Shown here: piece by piece, positions 42,465-51,000 of the stretch | Numbering within the stretch: the first letter of the stretch is position 1 | Layout of the letters: every line of letters starts with the position of its first letter | Assembly (NCBI GenBank): GCA_964420285.1 | Contig: CAYQTE010000023.1 | Span: forward strand, 1 to 64,000 | Reading direction: 5' to 3' | DNA length: 64,000 nt | Origin: CAYQTE01 sp964420285 | GTDB taxonomy: Bacteria; Planctomycetota; Phycisphaerae; Tepidisphaerales; Tepidisphaeraceae | Notes under the pieces: generated by a model | Database searches by the model: none | The model's input: the letters and a program-made list of their open reading frames with translations, nothing else | What the model was told of the DNA's origin: nothing | Made by a program: the position numbers and the translations under genes

Positions 42465-42881
42465 ATGGCGAGCGATGTGAAGATCACGGTGAGCGAGCGA
42501 TTCGGCCGCAAGACCGCCAGCAGCGGGTCGAAATGGGAACCGATTCTGGGCTATTCCCGCGCGGTGCGTGCGGGGAATCTGATCGCGGTGACAGGGACGG
42601 TGGGGGCCAATGCGGACGGGACGTATTCGCCATCTCTGTCCGAGCAGACCCGGCGGTCGCTGACGATCATCGCGGCGGCGATCGAGGCGCTGGGCGGTTC
42701 GATGAAACAGGTGATCCGCACGCGCATGTTCGTGACCGACGTGAGCAAGTGGGAGGAAGTCGCCCGTGTGCATGGCGAAATCTTCGCCGAAATCCGCCCG
42801 GCCACGACGATCGTGCAGGTGGCGAAGCTGATCGATAAAGAGGCGCAGATCGAGATCGAGGCGGACGCGGTGGTGGGATGA
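42465..42881 (+). CDS. RidA/YjgF family protein
   Basis: 138 residues from the ATG at 42465, with AGGAG 8 bases upstream; it is slightly longer than the usual 125-130. Family members hydrolyse reactive enamine/imine intermediates released by PLP enzymes, as trimers in the cytoplasm. Diagnostic sequence: GYSRAVRAGNLIAVTGTVGA, QTRRSLTIIAAAIEALGGSM, QVIRTRMFVTDVSKWEEVAR and EIRPATTIVQVAKLIDKEA. The Arg in VIRTRMFV and the Glu-Ile-Arg-Pro-Ala-x-Thr motif of the RidA active site region are present (IRPATT). It stands alone. Confidence 0.9.
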   Translation: MASDVKITVSERFGRKTASSGSKWEPILGYSRAVRAGNLIAVTGTVGANADGTYSPSLSEQTRRSLTIIAAAIEALGGSMKQVIRTRMFVTDVSKWEEVARVHGEIFAEIRPATTIVQVAKLIDKEAQIEIEADAVVG

Positions 42882-42886
42882 GCCAG

Positions 42887-43001
42887 ATGACAAGGTGACA
42901 GGGTGACAGGGTGACAAGGTGACCGGGGAAGCCGGCGCGGCGGACCAGGACATCTGGCTGTTCTTTCACCTTGTCACCTTGTCACCAAGTCACCTTGTCA
43001 T
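42887..43001. repeat. Octamer array GTGACAAG with inverted counterpart (copy 2)
   Basis: The left arm (42887-42923) has about four GTGACAAG/GTGACAGG units and the right arm (42965-43001) about four units of the complement. The right arm ends directly at the dnaE2 stop codon (43002-43004, minus). It lies between the convergent ends of the RidA gene and dnaE2, as expected for a bidirectional terminator-like hairpin. Confidence 0.85.
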
Positions 43002-46000
43002 TTAATGGAAGTCGCGCGACGCGGTCTGGCAGTCGAGCAGCTCTGATAGGTCACTAAGTTGGGCAGCCAGAATGTGCTGGACCTGGCCTTCGCGCTGCAG
43101 GGGGCCGTCGGCGCGGAGGAGACGACTGTGCCTCGCGATCGCGCGGAAGCGCTCGTAGATGGCGGGGCGGATGATGAGATTGACGACCCCGGTTTCATCT
43201 TCGAGCGTGGCAAAGACGATTCCCGCCGCCGTGCCGGGGCGCTGGCGGACCAGAACAATCCCGGCCACGCGGACCCATTTTCCGTTTTGCGTATTGGCCA
43301 GATCGGCGGCGGTGAGGATTTTCATTTCTGAAAGCGCCGGGCGAATCAGGGCCAGGGGATGGCGTTTGAGTGAGAGGCCGACGAGTTGGTAATCGGCTGC
43401 AACCTGACGTTGCAGCGGCATCGCCGGCAGCGGGACGGCCGGCTGCGGGACATCGGGGGCGTCGTGGAACAGGGGCATGGGATCGTCGCGCTGGCGGAGC
43501 AGTTCCCACAAGGCGGCGCGGCGGCCGATTCCCATGGACGAAAAGGCGTCGGCCGCCGCCAGCAGTCGCATCGCGTGCGCGGGAAGATCGACCGATCGGC
43601 AGAAGTGATCGATGGAATCAAAGGGCGGCACACGGCCGAGACGCGCGCGGGCGGCCACGAGTTTTTCGGCGTGGGATTGATGCAATCCGCGCACCATGCG
43701 AAAGCCCAGCCGCACGGCCGGGCCGCCCTGGCCGAAATTCCATCGGGGTTTGACATCGGCGATGGCGAGTGTCGGAGAACCGCCTGTGCGGGGGCGCGGG
43801 CAGAGCGTGCAATCGACATCGCTGGATTGGACATCGACGGGGAGGACCGGCACGCAATGGGCCAGTGCGTCGCGGACGATTTGCGCGGGCGCATAAAAGC
43901 CCATGGGCTGGCTGTTGAGCAGGGCGCAGCAGAAAGCGGCGGGGTGGTAGCGCTTCAGCCAGGCCGAGGCATAGACCAGCAGGGCAAAGCTGGCGGCGTG
44001 GCTTTCGGGGAAGCCATATTCGCCGAAGCCGCGGAGTTGGTTGAAGCACTGGTCGGCATACTCGGCGGAATAGCCGTTGGCGAGCATGCCGTCGATGATC
44101 TTGCGCTGGAAGACATCGATGCCGCCGGAACGTTTCCATGCGGCCATAGCCCGGCGGAACTGATCGGCTTCCTGTGCGGAGAATCCCGCGGCGACCATGG
44201 CGATGCGCATGGCCTGCTCCTGGAAGAGCGGAACGCCCAGCGTTTTGCCCAGCACATCGCGGAGTGCGTCGCTGGGATAATGGACGGGTTCAAGTCCGGA
44301 GCGGCGGCGCAGATAGGGATGAACCATGTCGCCCTGGATGGGGCCGGGGCGGACGATGGCGACTTCGATGACCAGGTCGTAGAACGTGCGCGGGCGCAGG
44401 CGCGGCAGCATGGACATCTGGGCGCGGCTTTCGATTTGAAAGACGCCGACGGTGTCGGCCTGGCAGACCATGTCGTAAACGGCCGGGTCTTCGGCGGGGA
44501 TGGAGGCGAGGTCGGGCCCTTCGACTCGCTCCCGCTCGCTCAGGGCAGGTGGCTCGACGGAAGAACCCCCACCCCAAACCTCCCCCTGAGTACAGGGAGA
44601 GGGGGAAAGAGCCTGAGTACATGGGGAGGGGGAAGAAGGCTGAACGAGCTTCATCGCCTTGGCGATGCAGGTGAGCATGCCGAGGGCCAAAACATCGACT
44701 TTGAGGATGCCCAGGTCGTCGATGTCGTATTTGTCCCATTCGATGACGGTTCGGCCGGGCATGGCGGCGTTTTCGATGGGAACCAGATCGCACAGCAGGC
44801 CGCGGGTCATGACCATGCCGCCGACGTGCTGGCTGAGATGGCGCGGGAAGCCCAAAAGCTGGCCGGTGAGATGGATGACGTGGCGGATGATGGGGTCGTC
44901 GGGATCGAGTCCGGCTTCCTTGATGTGGCGATCGTCGATGGTGCCGCGATCCCACCCGTCCAGGCGCTTGGCCATCTGATCGACGGTGTCCAGATCGAGG
45001 CCCAGGGCCTTGCCGACATCGCGGACGGCGGATCGGCCGCGGTAGGAGATGATCTCGGCGGTCATGCCGGCGCGGTCACGGCCGTATTTTTCGTAGAGGT
45101 ATTGGAGCACTTCCTCGCGGCGCTGGTGTTCGACGTCGATGTCGATGTCCGGCGGTTCGTTGCGTGCGGCGGAGACGAAGCGCTCAAAGAGCAGATCGAT
45201 GCGCGTGGGATCGACGCTGGTGACGCCCAGGCAATAGCAGACAGCGCTGTTGGCGGCCGAGCCGCGGCCCTGGCAGAGAATTCCGCGCGAACGTGCGAAG
45301 CGAACCAGATCATAGACGGTGAGGAAATAGGCCTCGATGCGGAGTTCGGCGATGAGCTTGAGTTCGTGCTCGATAAGCTGGCGGACTTTATCGGGGATGG
45401 CGGCGGAAGAACCCCCACCCCGGCCCTCCCCCTGAGTACAAGGGGAGGGGAAAAAGGGCTGAGTACAAGGGGCGTGGGAAGGGGGTCGAGTGCATGGTGA
45501 GGGGAAAGACGGGGCTGCCGTCTCTTGTCCCCTCCCCTGAGTACATGGGGAGGAGGGGAAAAAGGGCTGAGCACAAGGGGCGTGGGAAGGGGGTCGAGTG
45601 CATGGTGAAGGGAAAGACGGGGCTGCCGTCTCTTGTCCCCTCCCCTTGTACTCAGGGGGAGGGTTAGGGTGGGGGTATCTCCGGGCGGCGCCTTGCCAGG
45701 CGAGGTCGGTGAGATATTCGATCGGAGTCTGTCCCGGCGGGGTGAGTTCGGCGGGATATTCGTAGCGGAGTTCATCGAGGGAGAACGTGCATTGCTGGGC
45801 GATGTGCAGGGCGCGGCGGAGGGCGTGGGGATAATCGGCCCAGAGCGAATGCATTTGGGCGGGGGACTTGAGATAGCGTTCGGCATTGGCGAAGAGCTGC
45901 CGGCCGGCGGATTGGACGGTGCAGCCCAGGCGAATGCAGGTGAGCACGTCCTGAAGCGGTCGGCGGTCGGGGGAATGGTAATGCACATCGTTGGTGGCCA

Positions 46001-46640
46001 GAAGCGGGACGGCGGCGGCGAGGGAGATGTGCTGGAGCTTCTGAAGATCGAAGCGCGGATCGGAATCGAACGAACAGGCGGCCGCGAGTGAAATGCGGTG
46101 GCCGAAGGCATCGCGGAGACGGCACAACTGCTGGAGAAAATCATCGCCCAGGGCGTGGGGCGGATAAGGAGGAATGACGGCGGCGAAAAGGCCCTCGCTG
46201 TGATCCAGCACGTCGCTGATGAAAAGCTGGCATTGGCCTTTGGCGGCGCGGCGCTTGCCGAGTGTGAGCAGGCGGCACAGCCGGCTGTAGGCGGGGCGGT
46301 CGGATGCCCAGACGAGCAGGGCGGGATGATCGGCCAGAATGAGCCGCGAGCCAACAAGGAGTTTGAGTCCGGCGGCTTTTGCGGCCATGTGCATGCGCAC
46401 GGCGCCGGCCAGTGTGTTGTGATCGGTGATGGCGATGGCGCGATAGCCCAGTTCGGCGGCGCGGCGGACCAGCTCGTCCGGATGGCTGGCGCCGCGGAGA
46501 AAGGAGAAATTGCTGGTGACGGCCAGTTCGGCGTAAGCCAGCGGTTCGACGGCGCTCACCGCGGGCGAGTTGAGTTTGGCGATGCGAATATCGTCCAGCG
46601 GCGGCGGGGTGCGAAGTTTGGGGTTGTCGTATTCGGGCAT
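43002..46640 (-). CDS. dnaE2: Error-prone DNA polymerase DnaE2/ImuC with two in-frame repeat insertions
   Basis: 1212 residues, against about 1050-1080 for the family. Performs translesion synthesis with ImuA and ImuB after DNA damage. The PHP domain (about 36-300) has VTSNFSFLRGASHPDELV and AIAITDHNTLAG; the polymerase region has GRGSAANSAVCYCLGVTSVD, RNEPPDIDIDVEHQRREEVL and GFPRHLSQHVGGMVMT; the OB domain is near VRVAGIVLVRQRPGTAAG. The two insertions are residues about 320-413 and 667-709, made of Pro/Ser/Gly-rich sequence (PSPCTQGEGRGGG) encoded by palindromic repeats. Both sit at points where the family has surface loops. It is 30 bases downstream of imuB in an imuA-imuB-dnaE2 operon. 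Confidence 0.9.
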   Translation of the reverse strand: MPEYDNPKLRTPPPLDDIRIAKLNSPAVSAVEPLAYAELAVTSNFSFLRGASHPDELVRRAAELGYRAIAITDHNTLAGAVRMHMAAKAAGLKLLVGSRLILADHPALLVWASDRPAYSRLCRLLTLGKRRAAKGQCQLFISDVLDHSEGLFAAVIPPYPPHALGDDFLQQLCRLRDAFGHRISLAAACSFDSDPRFDLQKLQHISLAAAVPLLATNDVHYHSPDRRPLQDVLTCIRLGCTVQSAGRQLFANAERYLKSPAQMHSLWADYPHALRRALHIAQQCTFSLDELRYEYPAELTPPGQTPIEYLTDLAWQGAARRYPHPNPPPEYKGRGQETAAPSFPSPCTRPPSHAPCAQPFFPSSPCTQGRGQETAAPSFPSPCTRPPSHAPCTQPFFPSPCTQGEGRGGGSSAAIPDKVRQLIEHELKLIAELRIEAYFLTVYDLVRFARSRGILCQGRGSAANSAVCYCLGVTSVDPTRIDLLFERFVSAARNEPPDIDIDVEHQRREEVLQYLYEKYGRDRAGMTAEIISYRGRSAVRDVGKALGLDLDTVDQMAKRLDGWDRGTIDDRHIKEAGLDPDDPIIRHVIHLTGQLLGFPRHLSQHVGGMVMTRGLLCDLVPIENAAMPGRTVIEWDKYDIDDLGILKVDVLALGMLTCIAKAMKLVQPSSPSPCTQALSPSPCTQGEVWGGGSSVEPPALSERERVEGPDLASIPAEDPAVYDMVCQADTVGVFQIESRAQMSMLPRLRPRTFYDLVIEVAIVRPGPIQGDMVHPYLRRRSGLEPVHYPSDALRDVLGKTLGVPLFQEQAMRIAMVAAGFSAQEADQFRRAMAAWKRSGGIDVFQRKIIDGMLANGYSAEYADQCFNQLRGFGEYGFPESHAASFALLVYASAWLKRYHPAAFCCALLNSQPMGFYAPAQIVRDALAHCVPVLPVDVQSSDVDCTLCPRPRTGGSPTLAIADVKPRWNFGQGGPAVRLGFRMVRGLHQSHAEKLVAARARLGRVPPFDSIDHFCRSVDLPAHAMRLLAAADAFSSMGIGRRAALWELLRQRDDPMPLFHDAPDVPQPAVPLPAMPLQRQVAADYQLVGLSLKRHPLALIRPALSEMKILTAADLANTQNGKWVRVAGIVLVRQRPGTAAGIVFATLEDETGVVNLIIRPAIYERFRAIARHSRLLRADGPLQREGQVQHILAAQLSDLSELLDCQTASRDFH
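44515..44640. repeat. Repeat insertion 2 inside dnaE2 (copy H)
   Basis: 44561-44640 holds GAAGAACCCCCACCCC, a GAGTACAGGGAGAGGGGGAA core and a second, partial TGAGTACATGGGGAGGGGGA core. The preceding 45 bases (CGACTCGCTCCCGCTCGCTC and following) form another simple palindrome. The whole stretch is open in the dnaE2 frame and adds about 42 residues. Confidence 0.85.
45409..45675. repeat. Repeat insertion 1 inside dnaE2 (copy I): composite with tandem 108-bp units
   Basis: The insert is bounded by AACCCCCACCCC on the left and GGGTGGGGGT on the right, an inverted pair. Inside are several GAGTACA-type cores and two tandem copies of a unit of 108 bases (36 codons) that includes GGGCTGAGTACAAGGGGCG, GGGTCGAGTGCATGGTGA and GGGGCTGCCGTCTCTTGTCC. 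All are open in the dnaE2 frame. Confidence 0.85.
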
Positions 46641-46670
46641 ATATCCATCTCGCGTGCAAAAGGGATCGAT

Positions 46671-48062
46671 TCAGGCGTCGAAAGTTCCATGCAAAAACCA
46701 GCGTCGGGCTTCGACGGTTTGGAAAAGCCACCAATGCCGGCCGGTGGTGTCCTGGACATCGAAATAATCGCGCGTGTGATGACGGCCCTCCCACCAGGGC
46801 GCGGCGATGCGTTGGGGTCCGACGGCGTGGGTGATGTGGTGGACGGCGCGGTTGAAGGTGAAAGAGATGGGGCGGGCTTCGGGTTCATCGCCGTTGGCGG
46901 CGATGCAGCCGATTTCGATGGGATGGGGGAAGAGATGCAGGGGAGCAGAGGAGGAGCAGAGCAGGGGAGCGGGGGAGCAGGAGAGCAGGGGAACAGAGAT
47001 ATTCAACGGCCACTGGGCGGGGGAGAGGTATTGGAAGGATCGTTCGGGGAAATGGGATTCGACCAGAGCCGGCCGCAGGACGGAATCTTCGCCGAGGCGA
47101 AGGAGCAGGCGCTGAATAAGGCGATCGACTTCGGGGATGGCGGCCTGGGTGTCGTGATCGAGCAGGGGAATCTGATGATGAACCAGCGGTTGGGCGGTGA
47201 GCAGGCGAAGGCGCAGGGCGGTGAGGTCGAATTGGATTTTCGAGTTGGGGTCAAGTTGAATCGCATCCAGAGCGCAGCGCAGAAGATTGAGGAGAACGGC
47301 GGGGTTGGCGGTGGGGTGGGAGAGCGCGATGTTCTTGGAGATGGCGGGTGCGGATGGGAGGAAGAAATCGACGGCCAGCGAGCGGATGCCCATGCCGCGA
47401 TGAGCCAGGGGCGGGAGAAGTTGATCGACGAGACTGGCGAGCGTGTTCCAGATGACATCGCCGTTGTGGACGGGCGAATCGAAATCGAAGCGGGCTTCGA
47501 TGGATTGATGAGGCGTGACGGGATGAAGCGGTTCGGGGAGACGGCCGAGGGCTTGATCGAGACGATCCAGCGGAGCATCGCCGAATCGGGCGGGGAGAGT
47601 CTGGCGGGGGAGATCGATGAGCTGGCCGATGGTGTCGATGCCGAGTGCGGCGAAAGCCTGCACCAGCGGCGGAGACAATCGGAGCGTGGCCAGCGGAAGC
47701 GGCCGCAGGGCGGGGGCGATTTGGTCGAGGTCGAGGAGAACAAGTGCGTTCGGCAGGAATGTGATGGCCCAGGCAGCGCCGGGCGTTGGCGCGATGGCCA
47801 GAGCGTGATGGAGATGCAGTTTGAAAAGCGCGTTATGGACCAGTTCGAGGAGACGATCGAAGCCGCCGAAGAGGCGCTGCGAGCCGGTGATGTCGAGAAA
47901 AAGCGCATCCGTGGATTCGACAGCTACGCACGGGGAGAAGCGGATCATCCAGCGGGCCAGAGCCAGCAGGGCGCGGGCGTCCTTGTCGGGCTGGGGGTTA
48001 CGCGGATCGAACGGCTGGCGCCGATAGCGATCCATCGGCCAGCGGGTCAATCGCACGCACAT
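46671..48062 (-). CDS. imuB: ImuB, Y-family-polymerase-like protein of the mutagenesis cassette
   Basis: 463 residues from the ATG at 48062, overlapping imuA by 65 bases. ImuB lacks polymerase activity in known systems but links ImuA, the beta clamp and DnaE2 at stalled forks. It begins MCVRLTRWPMDRYRRQ, then DARALLALARWMIRFSPC, AVESTDALFLDITGSQRLFG, AAWAITFL and LGIDTIGQLIDLPRQTLPAR, the order typical of ImuB. The DDE metal residues of active Y-family enzymes are not evident. Residues about 355-375 (SVPLLSCSPAPLLCSSSAPL) are encoded by a GGGGAGCAG array, another repeat in frame. The end RHWWLFQTVEARRWFLHGTF is the conserved ImuB C-terminus. Confidence 0.85.
   Translation of the reverse strand: MCVRLTRWPMDRYRRQPFDPRNPQPDKDARALLALARWMIRFSPCVAVESTDALFLDITGSQRLFGGFDRLLELVHNALFKLHLHHALAIAPTPGAAWAITFLPNALVLLDLDQIAPALRPLPLATLRLSPPLVQAFAALGIDTIGQLIDLPRQTLPARFGDAPLDRLDQALGRLPEPLHPVTPHQSIEARFDFDSPVHNGDVIWNTLASLVDQLLPPLAHRGMGIRSLAVDFFLPSAPAISKNIALSHPTANPAVLLNLLRCALDAIQLDPNSKIQFDLTALRLRLLTAQPLVHHQIPLLDHDTQAAIPEVDRLIQRLLLRLGEDSVLRPALVESHFPERSFQYLSPAQWPLNISVPLLSCSPAPLLCSSSAPLHLFPHPIEIGCIAANGDEPEARPISFTFNRAVHHITHAVGPQRIAAPWWEGRHHTRDYFDVQDTTGRHWWLFQTVEARRWFLHGTFDA
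46937..46999. repeat. GGGGAGCAG array inside imuB
   Basis: Six or seven imperfect units of GGGGAGCAG / GGAGAGCAG occur here. A shorter relative is at 26884-26911 in an intergenic region. In the imuB frame the array encodes Leu/Ser/Cys/Pro-rich sequence. Confidence 0.75.
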
Positions 48063-48714
48063 GATGTGTGTCACGGGACATCTCCAGAAGAAGGGTTTGG
48101 CCGACGAGTCCTCCGTGACCGTGAAGAAGCTGAACGGTCCAGCGATGGGCGGTCGGCGGACTGGGGGCCGGCCGGACGAGCCAGCGCGAAGCGGCGGCGT
48201 ATGGCTGATGTTGATGAGAAGCGGGCCGCAGGAGGATTCCCGCGCCCCGGCCGGTTTCGGCGGCAAGCTGGATACGGCGGACATGCAGATGCGAAAGCCG
48301 TCGATCGGGTACGGGAACGATGCAGGCGGCGATGCCGGTGCAACGGAGCGATTCGGCCGCGGCCCAGAGGAGCGATTCGTGGTCGCCCGGGCGAAGGAGC
48401 AGGAGCCGATCCAGAGGCAGTCCGAGAGCCGCGGCGGCCGGTGGGAAAAATTGCCGCTCGCCGTCGCACCAGGCGATCCACCCGAACCGGCAGGCGGATT
48501 TGGCCAGCAGCACCGGCAAAAGAAACGCCGGTGAACCCTCGGCCAGGAATTCATGAACCGCCCCGCAGCCGAATGCCCCGCCGGGCATGAGCCGATCCAG
48601 CGCCGCCACCCCGGTCTCAATGGCCCGGCCGGTGCGCAGGGAGGGGGACTGGTCCCGAATCGACCACGAGTCAAAGACCTGCAACGCGCCGCGGCTGGAT
48701 GAGATGACATGCAC
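47998..48714 (-). CDS. imuA: ImuA, RecA-like accessory protein of the mutagenesis cassette
   Basis: 238 residues from a GTG at 48714 with GGAAGG 6 bases upstream. ImuA is a RecA/SulA-like protein needed for ImuB-DnaE2 mutagenesis. Supporting sequence: IETGVAALDRLMPGGAFGCG, AVHEFLAEGSPAFLLPVLL, FGWIAWCDGERQFFPPAAAA, LGLPLDRLLLLRPGDHESLL and WAAAESLRCTGIAACIVPV. It is the first gene of the imuA-imuB-dnaE2 cassette and overlaps imuB. Regulation by LexA is the rule for the family; no lexA is in the window and no canonical operator is obvious in the upstream AT-richer stretch at 48727-48756. Confidence 0.85.
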   Translation of the reverse strand: MHVISSSRGALQVFDSWSIRDQSPSLRTGRAIETGVAALDRLMPGGAFGCGAVHEFLAEGSPAFLLPVLLAKSACRFGWIAWCDGERQFFPPAAAALGLPLDRLLLLRPGDHESLLWAAAESLRCTGIAACIVPVPDRRLSHLHVRRIQLAAETGRGAGILLRPASHQHQPYAAASRWLVRPAPSPPTAHRWTVQLLHGHGGLVGQTLLLEMSRDTHHVRAIDPLADGSLSAPAVRSA

Positions 48715-49107
48715 AAGGGCCTTCCATTAGTTCGTATATTGTTAGGGTACAAAGCGGGGGTGGGGGGAGTCAAGAATTAAATGCGATCTCACGCAGAGGC
48801 GCGGAGCTCGCGGAGTTCAGAAAAAAACGATTTGGGTGGACGGGATGGAGGCAATCCATGGGCTAGGTCACTGCACCGTGGACAACCATCTTTGAATTTT
48901 CCGGCCTACATACTCGAGAAGAAATTTGCTTCCCCGGTTCGCTCATCGATTTCGACACAAATAGTGTTTGGGGAACGGCTGGGCGGACAATCACGTATGG
49001 CGAATAGAACACCTCACCCTTTCCCTCTCCCCGCGTACAGGGCGAGGGGACAAGAGGCGATCCGCCGGTCGCGCCGCGCAATCATCGCTTGCGGCGGCGG
49101 GAGCTTA
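48715..49107. other. Intergenic region upstream of imuA with two repeats
   Basis: About 390 bases between imuA and the end of rph. 48727-48756 is the most AT-rich part and should hold the imuA promoter. 48787-48820 is a CACGCAGAGGCGCGGAG repeat arm. 48880-48990 is AT-richer than average without a gene I can support. 49007-49060 is a palindromic element. Confidence 0.55.
49007..49060. repeat. GAGTACA-type palindromic element, copy J
   Basis: ACCTCACCCTTTCCCTCTCC followed by CCGCGTACAGGGCGAGGGGA is a diverged member of the family, with GCGTACA in place of GAGTACA. It lies 48 bases after the rph stop, where it could act as a terminator. Confidence 0.7.
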
Positions 49108-49902
49108 TCAACTGGATTTCGTTCCGGCCAGCGCCGCGGTTTGCAACCGCATGATCTGCCGACAACCTACCACGGCCAGATCGAGCAGGCGGTCGAGTTG
49201 TTGGCGGTCGAAGCCCTGGCCGTTTTCGGCGCTGCCCTGGACTTCGACGAATTTGCCATTGGCAGTGGCGGCGACATTGAGGTCGACCAAGGCCCTTGAG
49301 TCGTCGTGATAGTCAAGGTCCACGCGAAGTTCATCATCGACGAAGCCGACGCTGACGGCGGCCAGTTGATCGACAAGGGCTTCGTTCGGCTTGTAGAACG
49401 CGGGATCAAACCGCGGCGGCGGCGAACTCATGTCGCGCGGAAGTTTCTTCGGCGGGGGCATCGCGGGCGGGAGACTGGCCAAGGCATCGGCCAGTGCGAC
49501 GTAGGCGGCGCAGATGCTGGCGGTTCTTGTGCCGCCGTCGGCCTGGAGAACCTGGCAGTCGATGCTGATGGTGATGGGGCCGATCTTGGACAGATCGACG
49601 ACGGCGCGGAGGCTTCGGCCGATGATGCGCTGAATTTCCGTGCCGCGAGAATCGGTGTGGCCGATCTTGGGCCAGGGTTTTCGCTGCGGGGTGGAGGCGG
49701 GGAGCATGACGTACTCGGCCGTGAGCCAGCCGCCGGGTTTGTCGTCGGTGAACCAGGGCGGTATTTCCACGGCGACGGCGGCGGTGCAGAGGACCAGCGT
49801 GTTGCCTTGCCGCCACAGCACACTGCCGGGGGCGGTGTTGGTGAAGCCGCGGGTGATATGAATATCCCGGATTTGATCGTTGGCTCGTCCGTCGTGTCGC
49901 AT
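49108..49902 (-). CDS. rph: Ribonuclease PH
   Basis: 264 residues from the ATG at 49902 (MRHDGRANDQIRD); an ATG at 49932 is possible. Phosphorolytic 3'-to-5' exoribonuclease trimming tRNA 3' ends. Blocks: LPPMRHDGRANDQIRD, APGSVLWRQGNTLVLCTAAV, GGWLTAEYVMLPASTPQRKP, HTDSRGTEIQRIIGRSLRAV, ISIDCQVLQADGGTRTASIC, VDLDYHDDSRALVDLNVAAT and FVEVQGSAENGQGFDRQQLD. An insert of about 25 residues (PPAMPPPKKLPRDMSSPPPR) rich in Pro lies after ALASL, longer than usual. It is the last gene of a minus-strand run with folE and pfkB-type kinase. Confidence 0.9.
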   Translation of the reverse strand: MRHDGRANDQIRDIHITRGFTNTAPGSVLWRQGNTLVLCTAAVAVEIPPWFTDDKPGGWLTAEYVMLPASTPQRKPWPKIGHTDSRGTEIQRIIGRSLRAVVDLSKIGPITISIDCQVLQADGGTRTASICAAYVALADALASLPPAMPPPKKLPRDMSSPPPRFDPAFYKPNEALVDQLAAVSVGFVDDELRVDLDYHDDSRALVDLNVAATANGKFVEVQGSAENGQGFDRQQLDRLLDLAVVGCRQIMRLQTAALAGTKSS

Positions 49903-50003
49903 GGGCGGGAGCTTATCATATTGCCGTCGCAAGGACGAAGCGTCGGTTGCGGGGCATCGGTTGCGGGCGACAAAATGCCGGGATCGACCGAATCCTCAAA
50001 CCG

Positions 50004-50990
50004 CTATCGAATTGTCGTCACTCCCACCAGCGGCTGGAGCCTGTGGACATCGGCCGCTTGGAGATGGCCGGGGTCGGGGGTCAGCGTATTGGCGGCGCCG
50101 GCGGCGGTGGCCAGGCGCAGGGCGTTGGGGAGATTCATCTTTGTCGTGATGGCAATGGCGATGGCGGCGGTGAAGGAATCGCCGGAGCCGATGGGGCTGA
50201 TGGCTTTCACCGGCGGGGATGCGGCGCGATAGAGATGTTCCCGATCGGCGGCGATAGCGCCGGCTGGGCCGAGTGTGATGAAGACCCAATCCGACAACGT
50301 CGCCAATCCGATTGCGGCGGCGTGGAGGTCGGATTCGGCAAGGTCACCGCGTTCTTCTGCGTCGAGGGTGCTGTCAATTGTAGTGGCGAGTTCGGCACGG
50401 TTGGGCTTGATGGCAGCCGGGCGCTCATTGAGGGCTAACCGGAGCGCAGCGCCTGCGGCATCGACAATGGTGGGGATCGCGTGAATGCGGGCAAGGCGGA
50501 CGCAACAAGCATAGAAATCATCGCCAGTGCCCCCGGCGATCGTGCCGGAAAGCACCAGTGCTGTCGCGCGGAGTAGATGGGATTTCAACAGTTCATCCAG
50601 ACGGCTCCAGGCATCGGCATCGACGGGGGCGGACTCCTCGATCAACTCAGTGGCAGTGCCGTGGGTATGGTCGATGACCGTGGTGCAGGTTCGTGTCGGG
50701 ACGGGGACGGCGACGAAATCATGAGAGATGCCGGATTGGTCCAGATCACGGCGGATGATGTCGCCTGATGGGCCGCCCAGGAAACCGGTGGCCAGGACGG
50801 GATGGCCGAGCGTATGCAGCACGCGGGCGACGTTAATGGATTTCCCACTGGCGCCGGTGTGTACATGGGATGCGCGATTAACCTGACCAATCTCCAGCGA
50901 CGCGAATTGCATCGTCCGTTGCAGGGCCGGGGTTGTGCCGAGACAGATAATCACGGGGGGTTTGGTGGACGGTATACGGTGAATAGTCAA
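50004..50990 (-). CDS. PfkB-family sugar kinase, 1-phosphofructokinase/tagatose-6-phosphate kinase-like
   Basis: About 328 residues from a TTG at 50990, 10 bases after the folE stop; a GTG at 50954 is the other candidate and neither has a good ribosome-binding site. The protein fits the LacC/FruK branch: PPVIICLGTTPALQRTM, GASGKSINVARVLHTLGHPV, FLGGPSGDIIRRDL, SGTIAGGTGDDFYACCVRLA, IVDAAGAALRLAL, KPNRAELA, FITLGPAGA and the PfkB signature with catalytic Asp IGSGDSFTAAIAIAI. It phosphorylates a sugar phosphate with ATP in the cytoplasm; the exact sugar is undetermined. Confidence 0.8.
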   Translation of the reverse strand: MTIHRIPSTKPPVIICLGTTPALQRTMQFASLEIGQVNRASHVHTGASGKSINVARVLHTLGHPVLATGFLGGPSGDIIRRDLDQSGISHDFVAVPVPTRTCTTVIDHTHGTATELIEESAPVDADAWSRLDELLKSHLLRATALVLSGTIAGGTGDDFYACCVRLARIHAIPTIVDAAGAALRLALNERPAAIKPNRAELATTIDSTLDAEERGDLAESDLHAAAIGLATLSDWVFITLGPAGAIAADREHLYRAASPPVKAISPIGSGDSFTAAIAIAITTKMNLPNALRLATAAGAANTLTPDPGHLQAADVHRLQPLVGVTTIR

Positions 50991-51000
50991 TGGCAGTGCG

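Noticed and set aside
48727..48760. LexA operator upstream of imuA
   Set aside because: The cassette is usually LexA-controlled, but neither GAAC-N4-GTTC nor other known operator forms are convincing here, so no site is claimed.
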